Shown one piece after another: positions 8,871 through 17,433 of a stretch of DNA of 64,000 nucleotides. Position numbers and translations under genes: made by a program. Under the pieces are notes generated by a model. That model was not told the DNA's origin. It saw nothing but the letters and a program-made list of their open reading frames with translations, and did not search any database. Source of the stretch: DASUPK01 sp963804595 (GTDB lineage: Bacteria; Actinomycetota; Thermoleophilia; Solirubrobacterales; 70-9); contig CAWDQZ010000005.1 in assembly GCA_963804595.1 (NCBI GenBank), positions 54,051 to 118,050 on the forward strand, written 5' to 3'. Position 1 is the first letter of the stretch; the number at the start of each line of letters is the position of its first letter.

Positions 8871-10093
8871 ATCTTGTTGCGCTCCAAGAGCTTCCTACCG
8901 ATCACCATGCGCTGGATCTCGGAGGTGCCCTCCCCGATCAGCAGCAGCGGGGCGTCGCGGTAGAGCCGCTCGATCTCGTACTCCTTCGAGTAGCCGTAGC
9001 CGCCGTGGATCCGGAACGACTCCTCGACCACCTCCTTGCCGGTCTCGGAGGCGAGCAGCTTCGCCATCCCGGCCTCGAGATCGGAGCGCTCGCCTGCGTC
9101 CTTCATCCGAGCGGCCTTGCGAGTGAGGAGGCGTGAGGCCTCCACCTTGGTGGCCATGTCGGCGAGCTTGAACTGGATCGCCTGGTGCTGGGCGATCGGC
9201 TTGCCGAAGGTCTTGCGCTCCTGGCTGTAGCGGAGCGCCAACTCCAGGGCGCGCTGGGCGATGCCGACGCCACGTGCGGCGACGTTCACCCGCCCGACCT
9301 CGAGCGCGTCCATCATCTGGACGAATCCCTTGCCGAGACCGTTCTCCTCGCCGCCGAGGATGCGCTCCGGCGGGCACTTGTAGCCGTTGTAGACGAGCTC
9401 GGTGGACTCGACGCCCTTGTAGCCCATCTTCTTGATCTTCGGAGGAATCTCGAGCCCGGCGAACTCACCCTCGTTGTGCTCGGCCCAGGGCTCCTTCTCG
9501 GTGATGAAGCAGGTCATGCCCTTGTAGGGCGGGTCGGCCTTGGTGTCGTTCTTCATCAGCACGAAGACCACGCTCGAACCGAGCCCGTTGGTGACCCACA
9601 TCTTCTGACCGTTCAGCTCCCACTTGCCGTCCTCGCCCTTGGTGGCGGTCGACTTGATGCCCTGCACGTCGGAGCCGACCTCGGGCTCGGAGAGCGAGAA
9701 GGCGGCACGGATCTCGCCGGTCGCCATCTTGGGGAGGAAGTGCTGCTTCTGCTCGTCCGTGCCGAACTTCATCAGCAGGTACGAGCCGATGAAGTGGGTG
9801 TTGACGACGCCGGAGATCGAGATCCAGCCGCGCGAGAGCTCCTCGACGATCATCGCGTAGGTGGTCAGGTCGAGGCCCATCCCGCCGTACTCCTCCGGGA
9901 TCGTCACCCCGAACAGGCCGAGCTCCTTCATCTGCTCGACGATCGGCTCGGGGAACTTGTCCTCGTGGTCGTACTCCTCGGCGACAGGGATGATTTCTTT
10001 ATCGACGAAGTTGCGGACCATCTCGACGATGGCCTGCTGCTCGTCGGTCATCTCCTGGTAGGTCGTCTGCTCTTGGTCGGTGGCTACGGCCAT
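8867..10093 (-). CDS. Acyl-CoA dehydrogenase, candidate methylsuccinyl-CoA dehydrogenase
   Basis: 408 residues. Family landmarks are intact: AFSLSEPEVGSDVQGIKSTA and LNGQKMWVTNG (FAD and substrate loops), RKTFGKPIAQHQAIQFKLAD, and the C-terminal RIHGGYGYSKEYEIERLYRD followed by IGEGTSEIQRM with the catalytic Glu. FAD-dependent alpha,beta-oxidation of an acyl-CoA passes electrons to ETF. The ethylmalonyl-CoA pathway genes nearby make (2S)-methylsuccinyl-CoA a reasonable substrate, as in the Streptomyces ccr-meaA cluster where a dehydrogenase of similar length is encoded; butyryl- or isobutyryl-CoA are alternatives. First gene of a five- or six-gene minus-strand run. Confidence 0.88.
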
Positions 10094-10193
10094 GGCTCCT
10101 CTGAAGTCGTTTGGTGATACCCCTCCCGGTGGTGAAGAGGATAGTCAGGGGCCGCTAGCCTCGGCGCCGGAACGACCCACCGCCCACTTCGCG

Positions 10194-10661
10194 ATGCCTG
10201 CACAGCCACAGAGAGGCGAGGCCCTCATCGAGCTCGTGCGGAACGGGGCGTTCCCGTCCGCCGGCGTGACGATGGAGGGCGAGGAAATGGTCGAGATGGT
10301 GATGGAGGTCCTCGCCGAGGCGGCCCATCCCGAGTACGTCACCCTCATGGTCGACCAGAGCGGTCACCCCAACGAGTACCGGGGCGTCGAGGGCTTTCGC
10401 GAGGGGCTGGCGGACTGGATGTCGCCCTACGAGCGATTCCAGCTCAGGTTCGACGAGGTAGTCCAGGCCGGCGACGAGGCCCTCGTCTTTCTGGTTCGCC
10501 AGATCGGCGTGACAAAGCACGGGGGCGTCGAGGTGGAGAGCCGCGGAGCCGCTGTCTTCTGGCTGAAGGACGGAGCGATCGGTCAGTCCGCCTTCTACAT
10601 CGACCAGCGAGCGGCGCTGAAGGCGGCCGGGCTCGACCCCGACCGCCCCTCAGCCGGGTAG
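10194..10661 (+). CDS. SnoaL-like/NTF2-fold protein
   Basis: 155 residues from ATG 10194. The region LAEAAHPEYVTLMVDQSG, GVEGFREGLADWMSPYERFQ, VVQAGDEALVFLVRQIGV and GAAVFWLKDGAIGQSAFYID follows the SnoaL/NTF2 cone-fold pattern of polyketide cyclases, isomerases and many uncharacterised proteins. No catalytic set is distinctive enough to name a reaction. The frame is open upstream to 10080 but that stretch overlaps the divergent dehydrogenase leader and lacks conservation. It converges on the padR gene with no gap. Confidence 0.65.
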   Translation: MPAQPQRGEALIELVRNGAFPSAGVTMEGEEMVEMVMEVLAEAAHPEYVTLMVDQSGHPNEYRGVEGFREGLADWMSPYERFQLRFDEVVQAGDEALVFLVRQIGVTKHGGVEVESRGAAVFWLKDGAIGQSAFYIDQRAALKAAGLDPDRPSAG

Positions 10662-11174
10662 CTACTCCTCGGCCAGCAGGCCGTAGAGCTTGCGGCGGGC
10701 GTCCCGCAGGATCTCCGCCGCCTTGGTGAGCTGCTCCTCGTCATCAGCGCGAGCCAGCTGCTTGGCGGCGCCCATCAGCTTGAACATCTCCTTGCGCGCC
10801 TCGAAGCGGGGCGAGTCCTCATCCCCCTGCTCCCAGGGCCGGCCGCCCTCCGTGCGGTTCGGAGCGGCCTCCTTGCCGGCCTCGGTGAGCGAGTAGACCT
10901 TCCGCCCGTCGACTTCCTCGGGCGTGACCAGGCCCTCGTCCTCGAGCAGCTGAAGCGTCGGGTAGATCGAGCCGGCGCTCGGAGTCCAGCGACCGCCCGT
11001 GCGCTCCTCGAGCTCCTGGATCATCTCGTAGCCGTGCATGGGCCTGTCATCGAGCAGCGCCAGGACGGCGCTGCGGACGTCGCCGCGGCGGACGCGATGG
11101 CGTCCCCGGCCGTGTCCCCGACCGCCCCTCATCTCGTGCCGTCCGTATCCGTGACGGCTTCTCTCTCTATGCAT
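10662..11174 (-). CDS. PadR-family transcriptional regulator
   Basis: 170 residues. A basic His/Arg/Gly-rich leader (about 1-30) precedes the winged helix: VRSAVLALLDDRPMHGYEMI, GSIYPTLQLLEDEGLV and GRKVYSLTEAGKE are the PadR signature. The C-terminal part is a coiled dimerisation helix (RADDEEQLTKAAEILRDARR). A clear AAAGGAAC ribosome site precedes ATG 11174. A CGATATATCG palindrome 36-45 bp upstream suggests autoregulation. His-rich leaders can bind metal, but nothing shows that here. Confidence 0.85.
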   Translation of the reverse strand: MHRERSRHGYGRHEMRGGRGHGRGRHRVRRGDVRSAVLALLDDRPMHGYEMIQELEERTGGRWTPSAGSIYPTLQLLEDEGLVTPEEVDGRKVYSLTEAGKEAAPNRTEGGRPWEQGDEDSPRFEARKEMFKLMGAAKQLARADDEEQLTKAAEILRDARRKLYGLLAEE

Positions 11175-11209
11175 CTGTGTTGTTCCTTTCGATCAATCAT
11201 GAGCTAACG

Positions 11210-11219
11210 CGATATATCG
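11210..11219. promoter_or_regulatory. Candidate PadR operator
   Basis: CGATATATCG is a perfect 10-bp palindrome flanked by AACG and TAAC, 36 bp upstream of the padR start. PadR proteins commonly bind AT-rich dyads of this type in their own promoters. The stretch 11175-11400 otherwise shows nothing identifiable. Confidence 0.5.
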
Positions 11220-11400
11220 TAACACATCGCGACTGCCAGCCCGCACTCGTTCGCGATCAGTCCGAGCGCCGACGGAGCAGCGATCCAGAGAGAGTCGGAG
11301 ATACCCCTGTCGTTGATCGCGAGGTCGATCACCAAACTGATCGCATGCGACTTGTCGTTGAAGACCAAGTGCCCGCGCTGGCCGATAACGGGACCGGCTG

Positions 11401-12009
11401 ATGACTGAGCGGGTCGCGGTTCTCGGCACCGGGATCATGGGCGCGCCGATGGCCCGCAACCTGCTCAAGGCGGGCTTCCAGGTACGCGTGTGGAACCGCA
11501 CCCCCGAGAAGGCGCGCGTGTTGGCGGCCGAGGGGGCGGACCTGGCCGAGACGCCCGCTGACGCGGTGCGCGAGGCCGCGTTCGTGATCACGATGCTCAC
11601 CGACGCCGACGCGGTCGTGGCAGTGATGGGGCAGGCGGCGGAGTCGGTACCGGACGGCGCCGTCTGGCTCCAGACCAGCATGGTCGGCAGGGACGTGGAG
11701 CGGGTGGCCGGGCTCGCGGAGGACCACGGGATCACGTTCGTGGACTGTCCCGTGCTCGGCACCAGGGAGACGGCCAAGCGGGGCCGACTCGTCGTGCTCG
11801 CGTCCGGACGCGGCGACACCCTCGACCGGGCACAGCCGATCTTCGACGCGATCGGGTCGAAGACGGTCAGGCTCGGCCCGGGAGCCAGCGGAGCGAGCCG
11901 CATCAAGCTCGTGGCAAACGCCTGGACCGTGGCGTGGGTGGAGACCCTCCGCGCCCAGCTGAGGCGCGCAGCGCGCTGGGCGCGCTCGCGCAGGAGCGCC
12001 TCCCGATAG
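11401..12009 (+). CDS. Beta-hydroxyacid dehydrogenase (HIBADH family), C-terminal domain missing
   Basis: 202 residues. The N-terminal Rossmann domain is complete: VAVLGTGIMGAPMARNLLKA (NAD(P) binding), then the substrate-loop position DCPVLGTRETAK (DxPVxG motif) and GASRIKLVANAW with the catalytic Lys. Family members are about 290 residues and continue with an all-helical domain; here the sequence ends in an Arg/Ala-rich tail (AQLRRAARWARSRRSASR) and a stop. Neither alternative frame restores the domain, and the convergent GNAT gene begins 20 bp on, so this looks like a real deletion rather than a point indel. Confidence 0.75.
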   Translation: MTERVAVLGTGIMGAPMARNLLKAGFQVRVWNRTPEKARVLAAEGADLAETPADAVREAAFVITMLTDADAVVAVMGQAAESVPDGAVWLQTSMVGRDVERVAGLAEDHGITFVDCPVLGTRETAKRGRLVVLASGRGDTLDRAQPIFDAIGSKTVRLGPGASGASRIKLVANAWTVAWVETLRAQLRRAARWARSRRSASR

Positions 12010-12029
12010 CGATAAGCATTTCCGGACCG

Positions 12030-12476
12030 CTACAGCTCCCACGCGAAGCAGCGCGAGGTCCAGCTCGGGTCCTCACGCTCGTAGAAGCGGTGCGCGTCGG
12101 CGCGCGCGTCGGCGCTGTCCAGCTCCAGGTGGGTGGCACCGCGATCGCGGGCCCAGTCCCTCGCCGCGTCGAGCAGGGCCTTCCCCACCCCCTGCGAGCG
12201 ATGCTGCGGACTCACCGCGAGGTCCTCGACCCAGCAGCGAGGGCCGAAGCGCACCGAGTTCAGGTCGAGGTAGGCCGTGCAGAGCCCGAGCAGGTCGCCG
12301 CGGCGCTCGGCGACCAGCACCGCGGACTCCGGCTCCTCGATCGCCTGGGCGATCGCCGCCCGCGCGTGATCGGCGTCCCAGCGGGGCGGGACGGATCCCG
12401 GAGGGGCGAACAGCCACTCATACATCCCGAGCACGCGCTCCACCTCCGCCGGCGACGCCTCTCTGATCTTGGCCAC
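12030..12476 (-). CDS. GNAT-family N-acetyltransferase
   Basis: 148 residues. The acetyl-CoA binding motif A is visible as VEDLAVSPQHRSQGVGKALL (Q/RxxGxG/A with V-start strand), followed by ATHLELDSADARADAHRFYE and the final RCFAWEL strand. The N-terminus (IREASPAEVERVLGMYEWLF) is the usual alpha1 region. Substrate unknown. It is divergent from the malyl-CoA lyase gene with 55 bp between starts. Confidence 0.85.
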   Translation of the reverse strand: MAKIREASPAEVERVLGMYEWLFAPPGSVPPRWDADHARAAIAQAIEEPESAVLVAERRGDLLGLCTAYLDLNSVRFGPRCWVEDLAVSPQHRSQGVGKALLDAARDWARDRGATHLELDSADARADAHRFYEREDPSWTSRCFAWEL

Positions 12477-12531
12477 GTCCGCAGGCTATCCACGGCGCGC
12501 ACTGCCCAGCGACCCAGGTAGCGTTCGGGGC

Positions 12532-13623
12532 ATGAGAAACCCACGTGACTTCTTCGAGCCCCTGGCGATCGGCGCGCCCGAGCCTCCCCGCGAGATCCCC
12601 TTCAAGCCCTCGCGGATGATCCACTTCTTCGACGCATCGAACGAGAAGATGCGCGCCAAGGTCCCCGACATGGCCAAGCAGGCCGACATCCTGCTGGGAA
12701 ACCTCGAGGACGCCATCCCGGTCGACAAGAAGGTCCCTGCCCGGGAGGGGCTGATCGAGGTCGGCAAGGAGGTGGACTTCGGCGAGACCCAGCTCTGGAC
12801 GCGCGTCAACGCTCTGGAGAGTCCCTGGGCGCTCGACGACCTCACCGAGCTGGTCACGGAGATCGGCGAGGTGCTCGAGGTGATCATGGTGCCCAAGGTC
12901 GAGGGCGCCTGGGACATCCACTACGTCGACCGGCTCCTCGCCCAGCTGGAAGCCAAGGCGAAGCTCGAGAAGCCGCTGCTGATCCACGCGATCCTGGAGA
13001 CCTCGCTCGGCGTGGTCAACCTCGAGGAGATCGCGACCGCGAGTCCCCGCATGCAGGGAATGAGCTTCGGGCCCGCCGATCTGGCCGCCTCGCGTCGGAT
13101 GAAGACAACCCGGGTCGGCGGCGGTCACCCCGGCTACCGGGTGATCGAGGACCCGGATCCCGACAACCCGGATGCGCCGAGGGCGACCGCCCAGCAGGAC
13201 CCCTGGCACTACTCGATCGCCCGCATGGTCGACGCCTGCACCTCCGCCGGGATCCTGCCCTTCTATGGGCCCTACGGCGACATCAAGGACGTCGAGGGAT
13301 GCGAGACGCAGTTCCGCGCCGCGTTCCTGCTCGGCTGTGTGGGCGCCTGGTCCCTCCACCCCGTCCAGATCGAGATCGCCAAGAAGGTCTTCAGCCCACC
13401 GGCAGAGGAGGTCAAGTTCGCCAAGAAGGTGATCGAGGCGATCCCCGACGGCGCCGGCGTGCACATGATCGACGGCAAGATGCAGGACGACGCCACCTGG
13501 AAGCAGTGCAAGGTGATGGTGAATCTCGCCGAGATGCTCGCCAAGAAGGACCCGGAGCTCGCCGAGGCCTACGGCATGTCCAACGGCAGGCCCGCCGGCG
13601 AGACCGAGAAGGCAGAGGCCTAG
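12532..13623 (+). CDS. mcl: Malyl-CoA / beta-methylmalyl-CoA lyase, CitE family, Chloroflexus type
   Basis: 363 residues. Strongly like the malyl-CoA lyase of Chloroflexus: PLAIGAPEPPREIPFKPSRM, Mg-binding LLGNLEDAIPVDKKVPARE, IMVPKVEGAWDIHYVDRLL, MSFGPADLAASRRMKTTRVG and DGKMQDDATWKQCKVMVNLA. These enzymes cleave (S)-malyl-CoA to acetyl-CoA and glyoxylate, beta-methylmalyl-CoA to propionyl-CoA and glyoxylate, and some cleave citramalyl-CoA. With the MaoC hydratase and MeaA mutase this gives the lower half of the ethylmalonyl-CoA pathway. An open extension to 12469 is ignored because the conserved core begins at MRNPRDFFEPL. A thioesterase follows 8 bp later. Confidence 0.9.
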   Translation: MRNPRDFFEPLAIGAPEPPREIPFKPSRMIHFFDASNEKMRAKVPDMAKQADILLGNLEDAIPVDKKVPAREGLIEVGKEVDFGETQLWTRVNALESPWALDDLTELVTEIGEVLEVIMVPKVEGAWDIHYVDRLLAQLEAKAKLEKPLLIHAILETSLGVVNLEEIATASPRMQGMSFGPADLAASRRMKTTRVGGGHPGYRVIEDPDPDNPDAPRATAQQDPWHYSIARMVDACTSAGILPFYGPYGDIKDVEGCETQFRAAFLLGCVGAWSLHPVQIEIAKKVFSPPAEEVKFAKKVIEAIPDGAGVHMIDGKMQDDATWKQCKVMVNLAEMLAKKDPELAEAYGMSNGRPAGETEKAEA

Positions 13624-13631
13624 CTCTCGAC

Positions 13632-14048
13632 GTGGCGGAGCCGTTTCGGTTCACCCAGCGGGTGCGCTACCACGAGTGCGACCCGCAGGGCGTCGTCTTC
13701 AACGCCAACTACCTGACCTACTTCGACGTCACGATGACCGAGCTGTGGCGGGAGCTCGGCGGCTACCAGGCGATGGTCGAGGCGGGGGTCGACATGGTCG
13801 TCGCCGAGGCCCGCATCCTCTACCGCTCACCACTTCGCTTCGATGACGAGTTCGAGGCTGAGGTCGAGGTCGGGCGGTTGGGCGAGACGTCGATGACCGC
13901 CGAGATCCTGCTCGCCCGCGCCGGCGAGGCGTGTGCCGAGGGCGAGCTGCGCTACGTCTTCATCGAGTCGGGTGCCGGCGAGAAGGCGCCAATTCCGGAG
14001 CCGATTCGGTCGGGTCTGTCGCGCTACCTGGATGCGGAAGCGGCCTAG
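13632..14048 (+). CDS. Hotdog-fold acyl-CoA thioesterase (4HBT/YbgC type)
   Basis: 138 residues from GTG 13632. FRFTQRVRYHECDPQGVVFN contains the 4HBT motif with catalytic Asp (DPQGVVFNANY), followed by LTYFDVTMTELWRELG and ARILYRSPLRFDDEFEAEVE. Such enzymes hydrolyse short acyl-CoA or hydroxybenzoyl-CoA esters. Being 8 bp downstream of the malyl-CoA lyase, it may release a free acid from an intermediate of that pathway (for example malyl-CoA or methylmalyl-CoA); that is inference. Confidence 0.83.
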   Translation: MAEPFRFTQRVRYHECDPQGVVFNANYLTYFDVTMTELWRELGGYQAMVEAGVDMVVAEARILYRSPLRFDDEFEAEVEVGRLGETSMTAEILLARAGEACAEGELRYVFIESGAGEKAPIPEPIRSGLSRYLDAEAA

Positions 14049-14110
14049 CCTCGGACTGCTCGGCGAGCCGTCAATCTCCGCTGGCCAGTCGTCCGGTGGT
14101 CGTTTTCCCG

Positions 14111-15811
14111 TTACGGGCTTGGGTCGGTAACGGCGGCCGACCAGATATCGGTGTTGCCGAACGTCGCCCCGCAGTCCGTCAGCGGGGCCGGCGGATCGCC
14201 CGCCGTGCCGTCCACCGTCGCCTGGCGGAACGCGTCAATCAAGGGGCAGACTTCTGCGTCCCGCGCGTCGTTGAACACCGACACGGCTCCCGCGTTGGTG
14301 GCCGCGACCGTGTTGTAATCGCCGATGAACTCGTCGATCAGCGCGTTCGCGCTCGAGGCCCGGCCGTCGCCCGGATCGCTCGCCGGTGCGCGGTCCAGCG
14401 TCGCGATGTTGCTCAGGCTCGTCCCGGAGACGTCGGCGTGCCTCGTCACCCCGACGAATTGCCGCGTGCTCGTCGTGTTGGTGCGGAAGGGATCAAGGAA
14501 CCCGTCGTAGACGACATAGAGGTCCTGTCCGTTCGGGGACAACCCGATGAAGGCAAAGTCGGGACGGTCGCCCGACTGCTCGACCTGTACCGGGGTGGTC
14601 CAGGCCTGCCCGCCGTTGGTCGAGAACTGCACCAGGGCATGCTCGTGATTCAGTCCATCCGCGCCGTCAGACCACCCCAGCGCCAGCTTGTCGCTGGCCC
14701 GTGCTCCGGTCGGGGCGCCATTCGCCACCTCGAGGCTTGGGAACGAGCTGGTGCGCGCCCCGGCGATGCCGTCGAACGAGATCGACCGGACGCCGTCGAA
14801 GATGCCGACGTCGGTGACGTTCGCGATGGTGCGCGGCTTCTCGAAGGAGACGCCGCCGTCGAAGGAGCGCGCCAGTTTGAACACAGCCTGCTTCTGGTGC
14901 GAGTCCTCCCAGACCGCGTAGACAGTGCCCTTGCTGTCGGTCCGGATCGAGCAGCCCTGACGCCCCGTGTGCTGCGGGTTGTCGAAGGCCGAGCTCAGCG
15001 TCGTCGGTCGCGACCAGGTGTCACCGCCGTCGGTCGAGTGGCTGACCGCGATCTTCTCCGGGCCCGTGTCCTGCTGGCTCTTGAACTGCGTGTAGCAGAC
15101 ATACGCGGTTCCGAAGCGCGGGCTCGAGGCGGCGTTGTCGGCCCACATCGTCGACTTGTCCGAGAAGGTGGTCGCACTCTGCCGGCGCGCCGTGACGATC
15201 GCCGGATCGCTCCATGCGTTGGCGTGGTTGGACGCCGCGGCGACCAGATCGTCGGCGTGGGAGACGGCGATCGCCTCGAACCCCTTGAACGTCTGGTCCT
15301 TGCGCTCCGTGGCGAAGTTCGAGGTCAGGTTCGAGTAGTAAAGGCGCGAGCCATTCGACCAGCTGAAGTGGCCGTTTGCATCAGGCCGCGGTCCGAAGAC
15401 CGTCACCGGGTCACCGTCAGAGACCAGTCCGGCCTCGAAGTAGTGCGGCAGCGTGCCGATCGGCCCGACACCTGGAGTTCCGGTGCGATCGCTCCAGCCC
15501 TGATACGTCGGCTGGATCCAGCTGGCCCCACCATTGAACGAGAAGTAGATGCCGGAGTTGCCAACCCCCTGTACGAAGGGGCAGTCGCCGCCGACGCAGG
15601 GTCCCTCGTCGATCTCATCGTTCGACCCCGCGGCCAGCACGCTTGGGTTGCTCGGATCGATCGCCACCGTCGGCTCGTTCTGCTTGTTCTGCGGGAACGG
15701 CGACGGGGGGCTCCCCGTATTGACCAGCGCCTCTGCGGCCTGCGCCGCCGCGGGCATCACGCCGATCAAGAGCACGCCGAGGGAGATGGCCAACCAAGCT
15801 CGCTTCAACAT
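14111..15811 (-). CDS. Secreted BNR-repeat/sialidase-fold protein
   Basis: 566 residues with signal peptide MLKRAWLAISLGVLLIGVMP and cleavage after AQA. The chain has repeated Asp-box-like motifs (YFSFNGGASW, SHSTDGGDTWS, RSFDGGVSFEKP, FSTNGGQAWTTP), typical of six-bladed sialidase/BNR propellers. The catalytic Arg triad and Tyr of true sialidases are not obvious, so it may be a sugar-binding or uncharacterised exo-enzyme. There are several Cys (GPCVGGDCPF) for disulfides. It is monocistronic and ends facing the thioesterase gene. Confidence 0.8.
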   Translation of the reverse strand: MLKRAWLAISLGVLLIGVMPAAAQAAEALVNTGSPPSPFPQNKQNEPTVAIDPSNPSVLAAGSNDEIDEGPCVGGDCPFVQGVGNSGIYFSFNGGASWIQPTYQGWSDRTGTPGVGPIGTLPHYFEAGLVSDGDPVTVFGPRPDANGHFSWSNGSRLYYSNLTSNFATERKDQTFKGFEAIAVSHADDLVAAASNHANAWSDPAIVTARRQSATTFSDKSTMWADNAASSPRFGTAYVCYTQFKSQQDTGPEKIAVSHSTDGGDTWSRPTTLSSAFDNPQHTGRQGCSIRTDSKGTVYAVWEDSHQKQAVFKLARSFDGGVSFEKPRTIANVTDVGIFDGVRSISFDGIAGARTSSFPSLEVANGAPTGARASDKLALGWSDGADGLNHEHALVQFSTNGGQAWTTPVQVEQSGDRPDFAFIGLSPNGQDLYVVYDGFLDPFRTNTTSTRQFVGVTRHADVSGTSLSNIATLDRAPASDPGDGRASSANALIDEFIGDYNTVAATNAGAVSVFNDARDAEVCPLIDAFRQATVDGTAGDPPAPLTDCGATFGNTDIWSAAVTDPSP

Positions 15812-15861
15812 CCGGATCCTCCTGCGGTATCTCTCCCCAGTGCCACCCTACCGCCGGGGTC

Positions 15862-15882
15862 AACCCCCCCGGATGGGGGGTT
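15862..15882 (-). terminator. Strong G/C hairpin at the end of trpB
   Basis: AACCCCCC and GGGGGGTT form an 8-bp stem around a short CGGAT loop, touching the trpB stop codon (15882-15884). There is no clear T-run, so it may end transcription without one or protect the 3' end. Confidence 0.45.
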
Positions 15883-17288
15883 CAGGCGAGCGCGGGGGCC
15901 TCGGGCAGGCGCCCGAGGGCCGCGGAGAGCTCCTCGTCGGGCATCTCCAGGTCCTGCAGGTCGCCCGCGAAGTAGGCGGCGTACGCCGACATGTCGAAGT
16001 GGCCATGGCCGGAGAGGTTGAAGAGGATCACCCGCTCCTCTCCCGCCTCCCTGGCGGCCTCGGCCTCGTCGAACACGGCTCGGATCGCGTGCGCCGGCTC
16101 GGGCCCCGGGATGATCCCCTCGCAGCGGGCGAACCTCACAGCCGACTCGAAGGCCGCGGTCTGCGCGATCGCCTTCGCCTCGACCAGGTCCTCCTTCACC
16201 AGGGCGGAGAGGCTCGGCGCATCCCCGTGGTAGCGGAGGCCACCAGCGTGCACCGGCGGCGGGACGAAGTCGTGGCCCAGCGTGTACATCGGCATCAGTG
16301 GGGTCATGCCGACCGTGTCGCCGAAGTCGTAGGCGTAGCGGCCGCGGGTCAGTGTCGGGCAGGCCGCCGGCTCGGCGGCGACGAAGCGAGTCTTGGATAG
16401 GCGAGGGGGCTCCGCAGGCGAAGCCGAGGAGCCACCCGTTTGATGTTGCAGCTTCTGCCGCAGGAACGGATAGGCGATGCCCGCGAAGTTCGAGCCCCCG
16501 CCGACGCAGCCGATCACGACGTCGGGGGCCTCTCCGGCCAGCTCCAGCTGGGCGATGCACTCCTGGCCGATCACGGTCTGGTGGAGGCACACGTGGTTGA
16601 GCACAGATCCGAGCGAGTAGTTCGTGTCCTCGGCGCCGGCCGCGACCTCTACCGCCTCCGAGATCGCGATGCCGAGACTGCCGGACTCGTGCTCGGCCTG
16701 GGAGCGACCGGCCTCGGTGAGGTCCGAGGGGCTCCGGTGGACGGTCGCGCCCCAGGTCTCGATCATGGCCTTGCGGTAGGGCTTCTGGTCGTAGGAGATG
16801 CCGACCATGAAGACCTCGCACTCGAGCCCGAACAGCTGGCAGGCGAGCGCCAATGCCGAGCCCCACTGTCCCGCACCGGTCTCCGTCGACAGTTTGCGGA
16901 TCCCGGCCTCCCGGTTGAAGAAGGCCTGCGGGACTGCCGTGTTGGGCTTGTGGGAGCCAGCCGGCGAGACCCCCTCGTACTTGTAGTAGATGTGCGCCGG
17001 CGTATCGAGCTCGCGCTCCAGTCGCCGGGCGCGAAAGAGCGGCGTCGGCCGCCAGAGGCGGTAGATGTCGCGGACCTCCTCCGGGATCTCGATCTCGGAG
17101 GCTGTCGACACCTCCTGCTCGATCAGCGCCATCGGGAAGATCGCGGATAGATCCTCCGGCCCGATGGGCTCGCCCGTCGCCGGGCTCAGTGGAGGCGGGG
17201 GTGGGTCACCCGGCAGATCGGCCAACAGGTTCACCCAGCTGGTCGGGATCTCCTCCTCGGAGAGCTCGAATTTGACCGTTTCTCCCAC
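15882..17288 (-). CDS. trpB: Tryptophan synthase beta chain, TrpB2 type, with repeat-derived insertion
   Basis: 468 residues. PLP site GVSPAGSHKPNTAVP (Schiff-base Lys), GAGQWGSALALACQLFG, phosphate-binding CVGGGSNFAG and C-terminal NLSGHGHFDMSAY identify the TrpB2 clade, which makes tryptophan from indole and serine, often with no adjacent trpA (none here). Between LRQKL and TRFVAAEPAACPTL lies QHQTGGSSASPAEPPRLSK, encoded by hairpin-repeat copy 16397-16443; TrpB2 proteins normally have only a few residues in this loop, so the repeat appears to have inserted in frame and is tolerated. Extended N-terminus (about 80 residues before WRPTPL) is normal for TrpB2. Confidence 0.9.
   Translation of the reverse strand: MGETVKFELSEEEIPTSWVNLLADLPGDPPPPPLSPATGEPIGPEDLSAIFPMALIEQEVSTASEIEIPEEVRDIYRLWRPTPLFRARRLERELDTPAHIYYKYEGVSPAGSHKPNTAVPQAFFNREAGIRKLSTETGAGQWGSALALACQLFGLECEVFMVGISYDQKPYRKAMIETWGATVHRSPSDLTEAGRSQAEHESGSLGIAISEAVEVAAGAEDTNYSLGSVLNHVCLHQTVIGQECIAQLELAGEAPDVVIGCVGGGSNFAGIAYPFLRQKLQHQTGGSSASPAEPPRLSKTRFVAAEPAACPTLTRGRYAYDFGDTVGMTPLMPMYTLGHDFVPPPVHAGGLRYHGDAPSLSALVKEDLVEAKAIAQTAAFESAVRFARCEGIIPGPEPAHAIRAVFDEAEAAREAGEERVILFNLSGHGHFDMSAYAAYFAGDLQDLEMPDEELSAALGRLPEAPALA
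16397..16443. repeat. Hairpin repeat family, copy 2, inside trpB
   Basis: ATAGGCGAGGG, stem GGCTCC (16408-16413), loop, stem GGAGCC (16428-16433), unpaired A, CCCGTTTGA. Same flanks (GCGAGGG...ACCCGT) and same single unpaired A as copies at 6692 and 26739, with different paired bases in the stem. It is in frame in trpB and encodes an insert of about 15 residues. Confidence 0.7.
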
Positions 17289-17433
17289 CTCCGTCCGATT
17301 CTATGGCCAGCATTCCCGCCATGCCTCGCGAGGCATGGACGCCCATCGCGAGTCGCTCCGACTGGACGAATGTCGTAGTCGGGTGGGTCCACAGCGCTAA
17401 ATGGAGCGCTTTCGGCGCCCGATGGGGGACCTA

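Noticed and set aside
13931..16021. Long plus-strand frame opposite the BNR protein
   Set aside because: Arg/Val/Gly-rich shadow. The minus-strand gene has signal peptide and Asp-box repeats.
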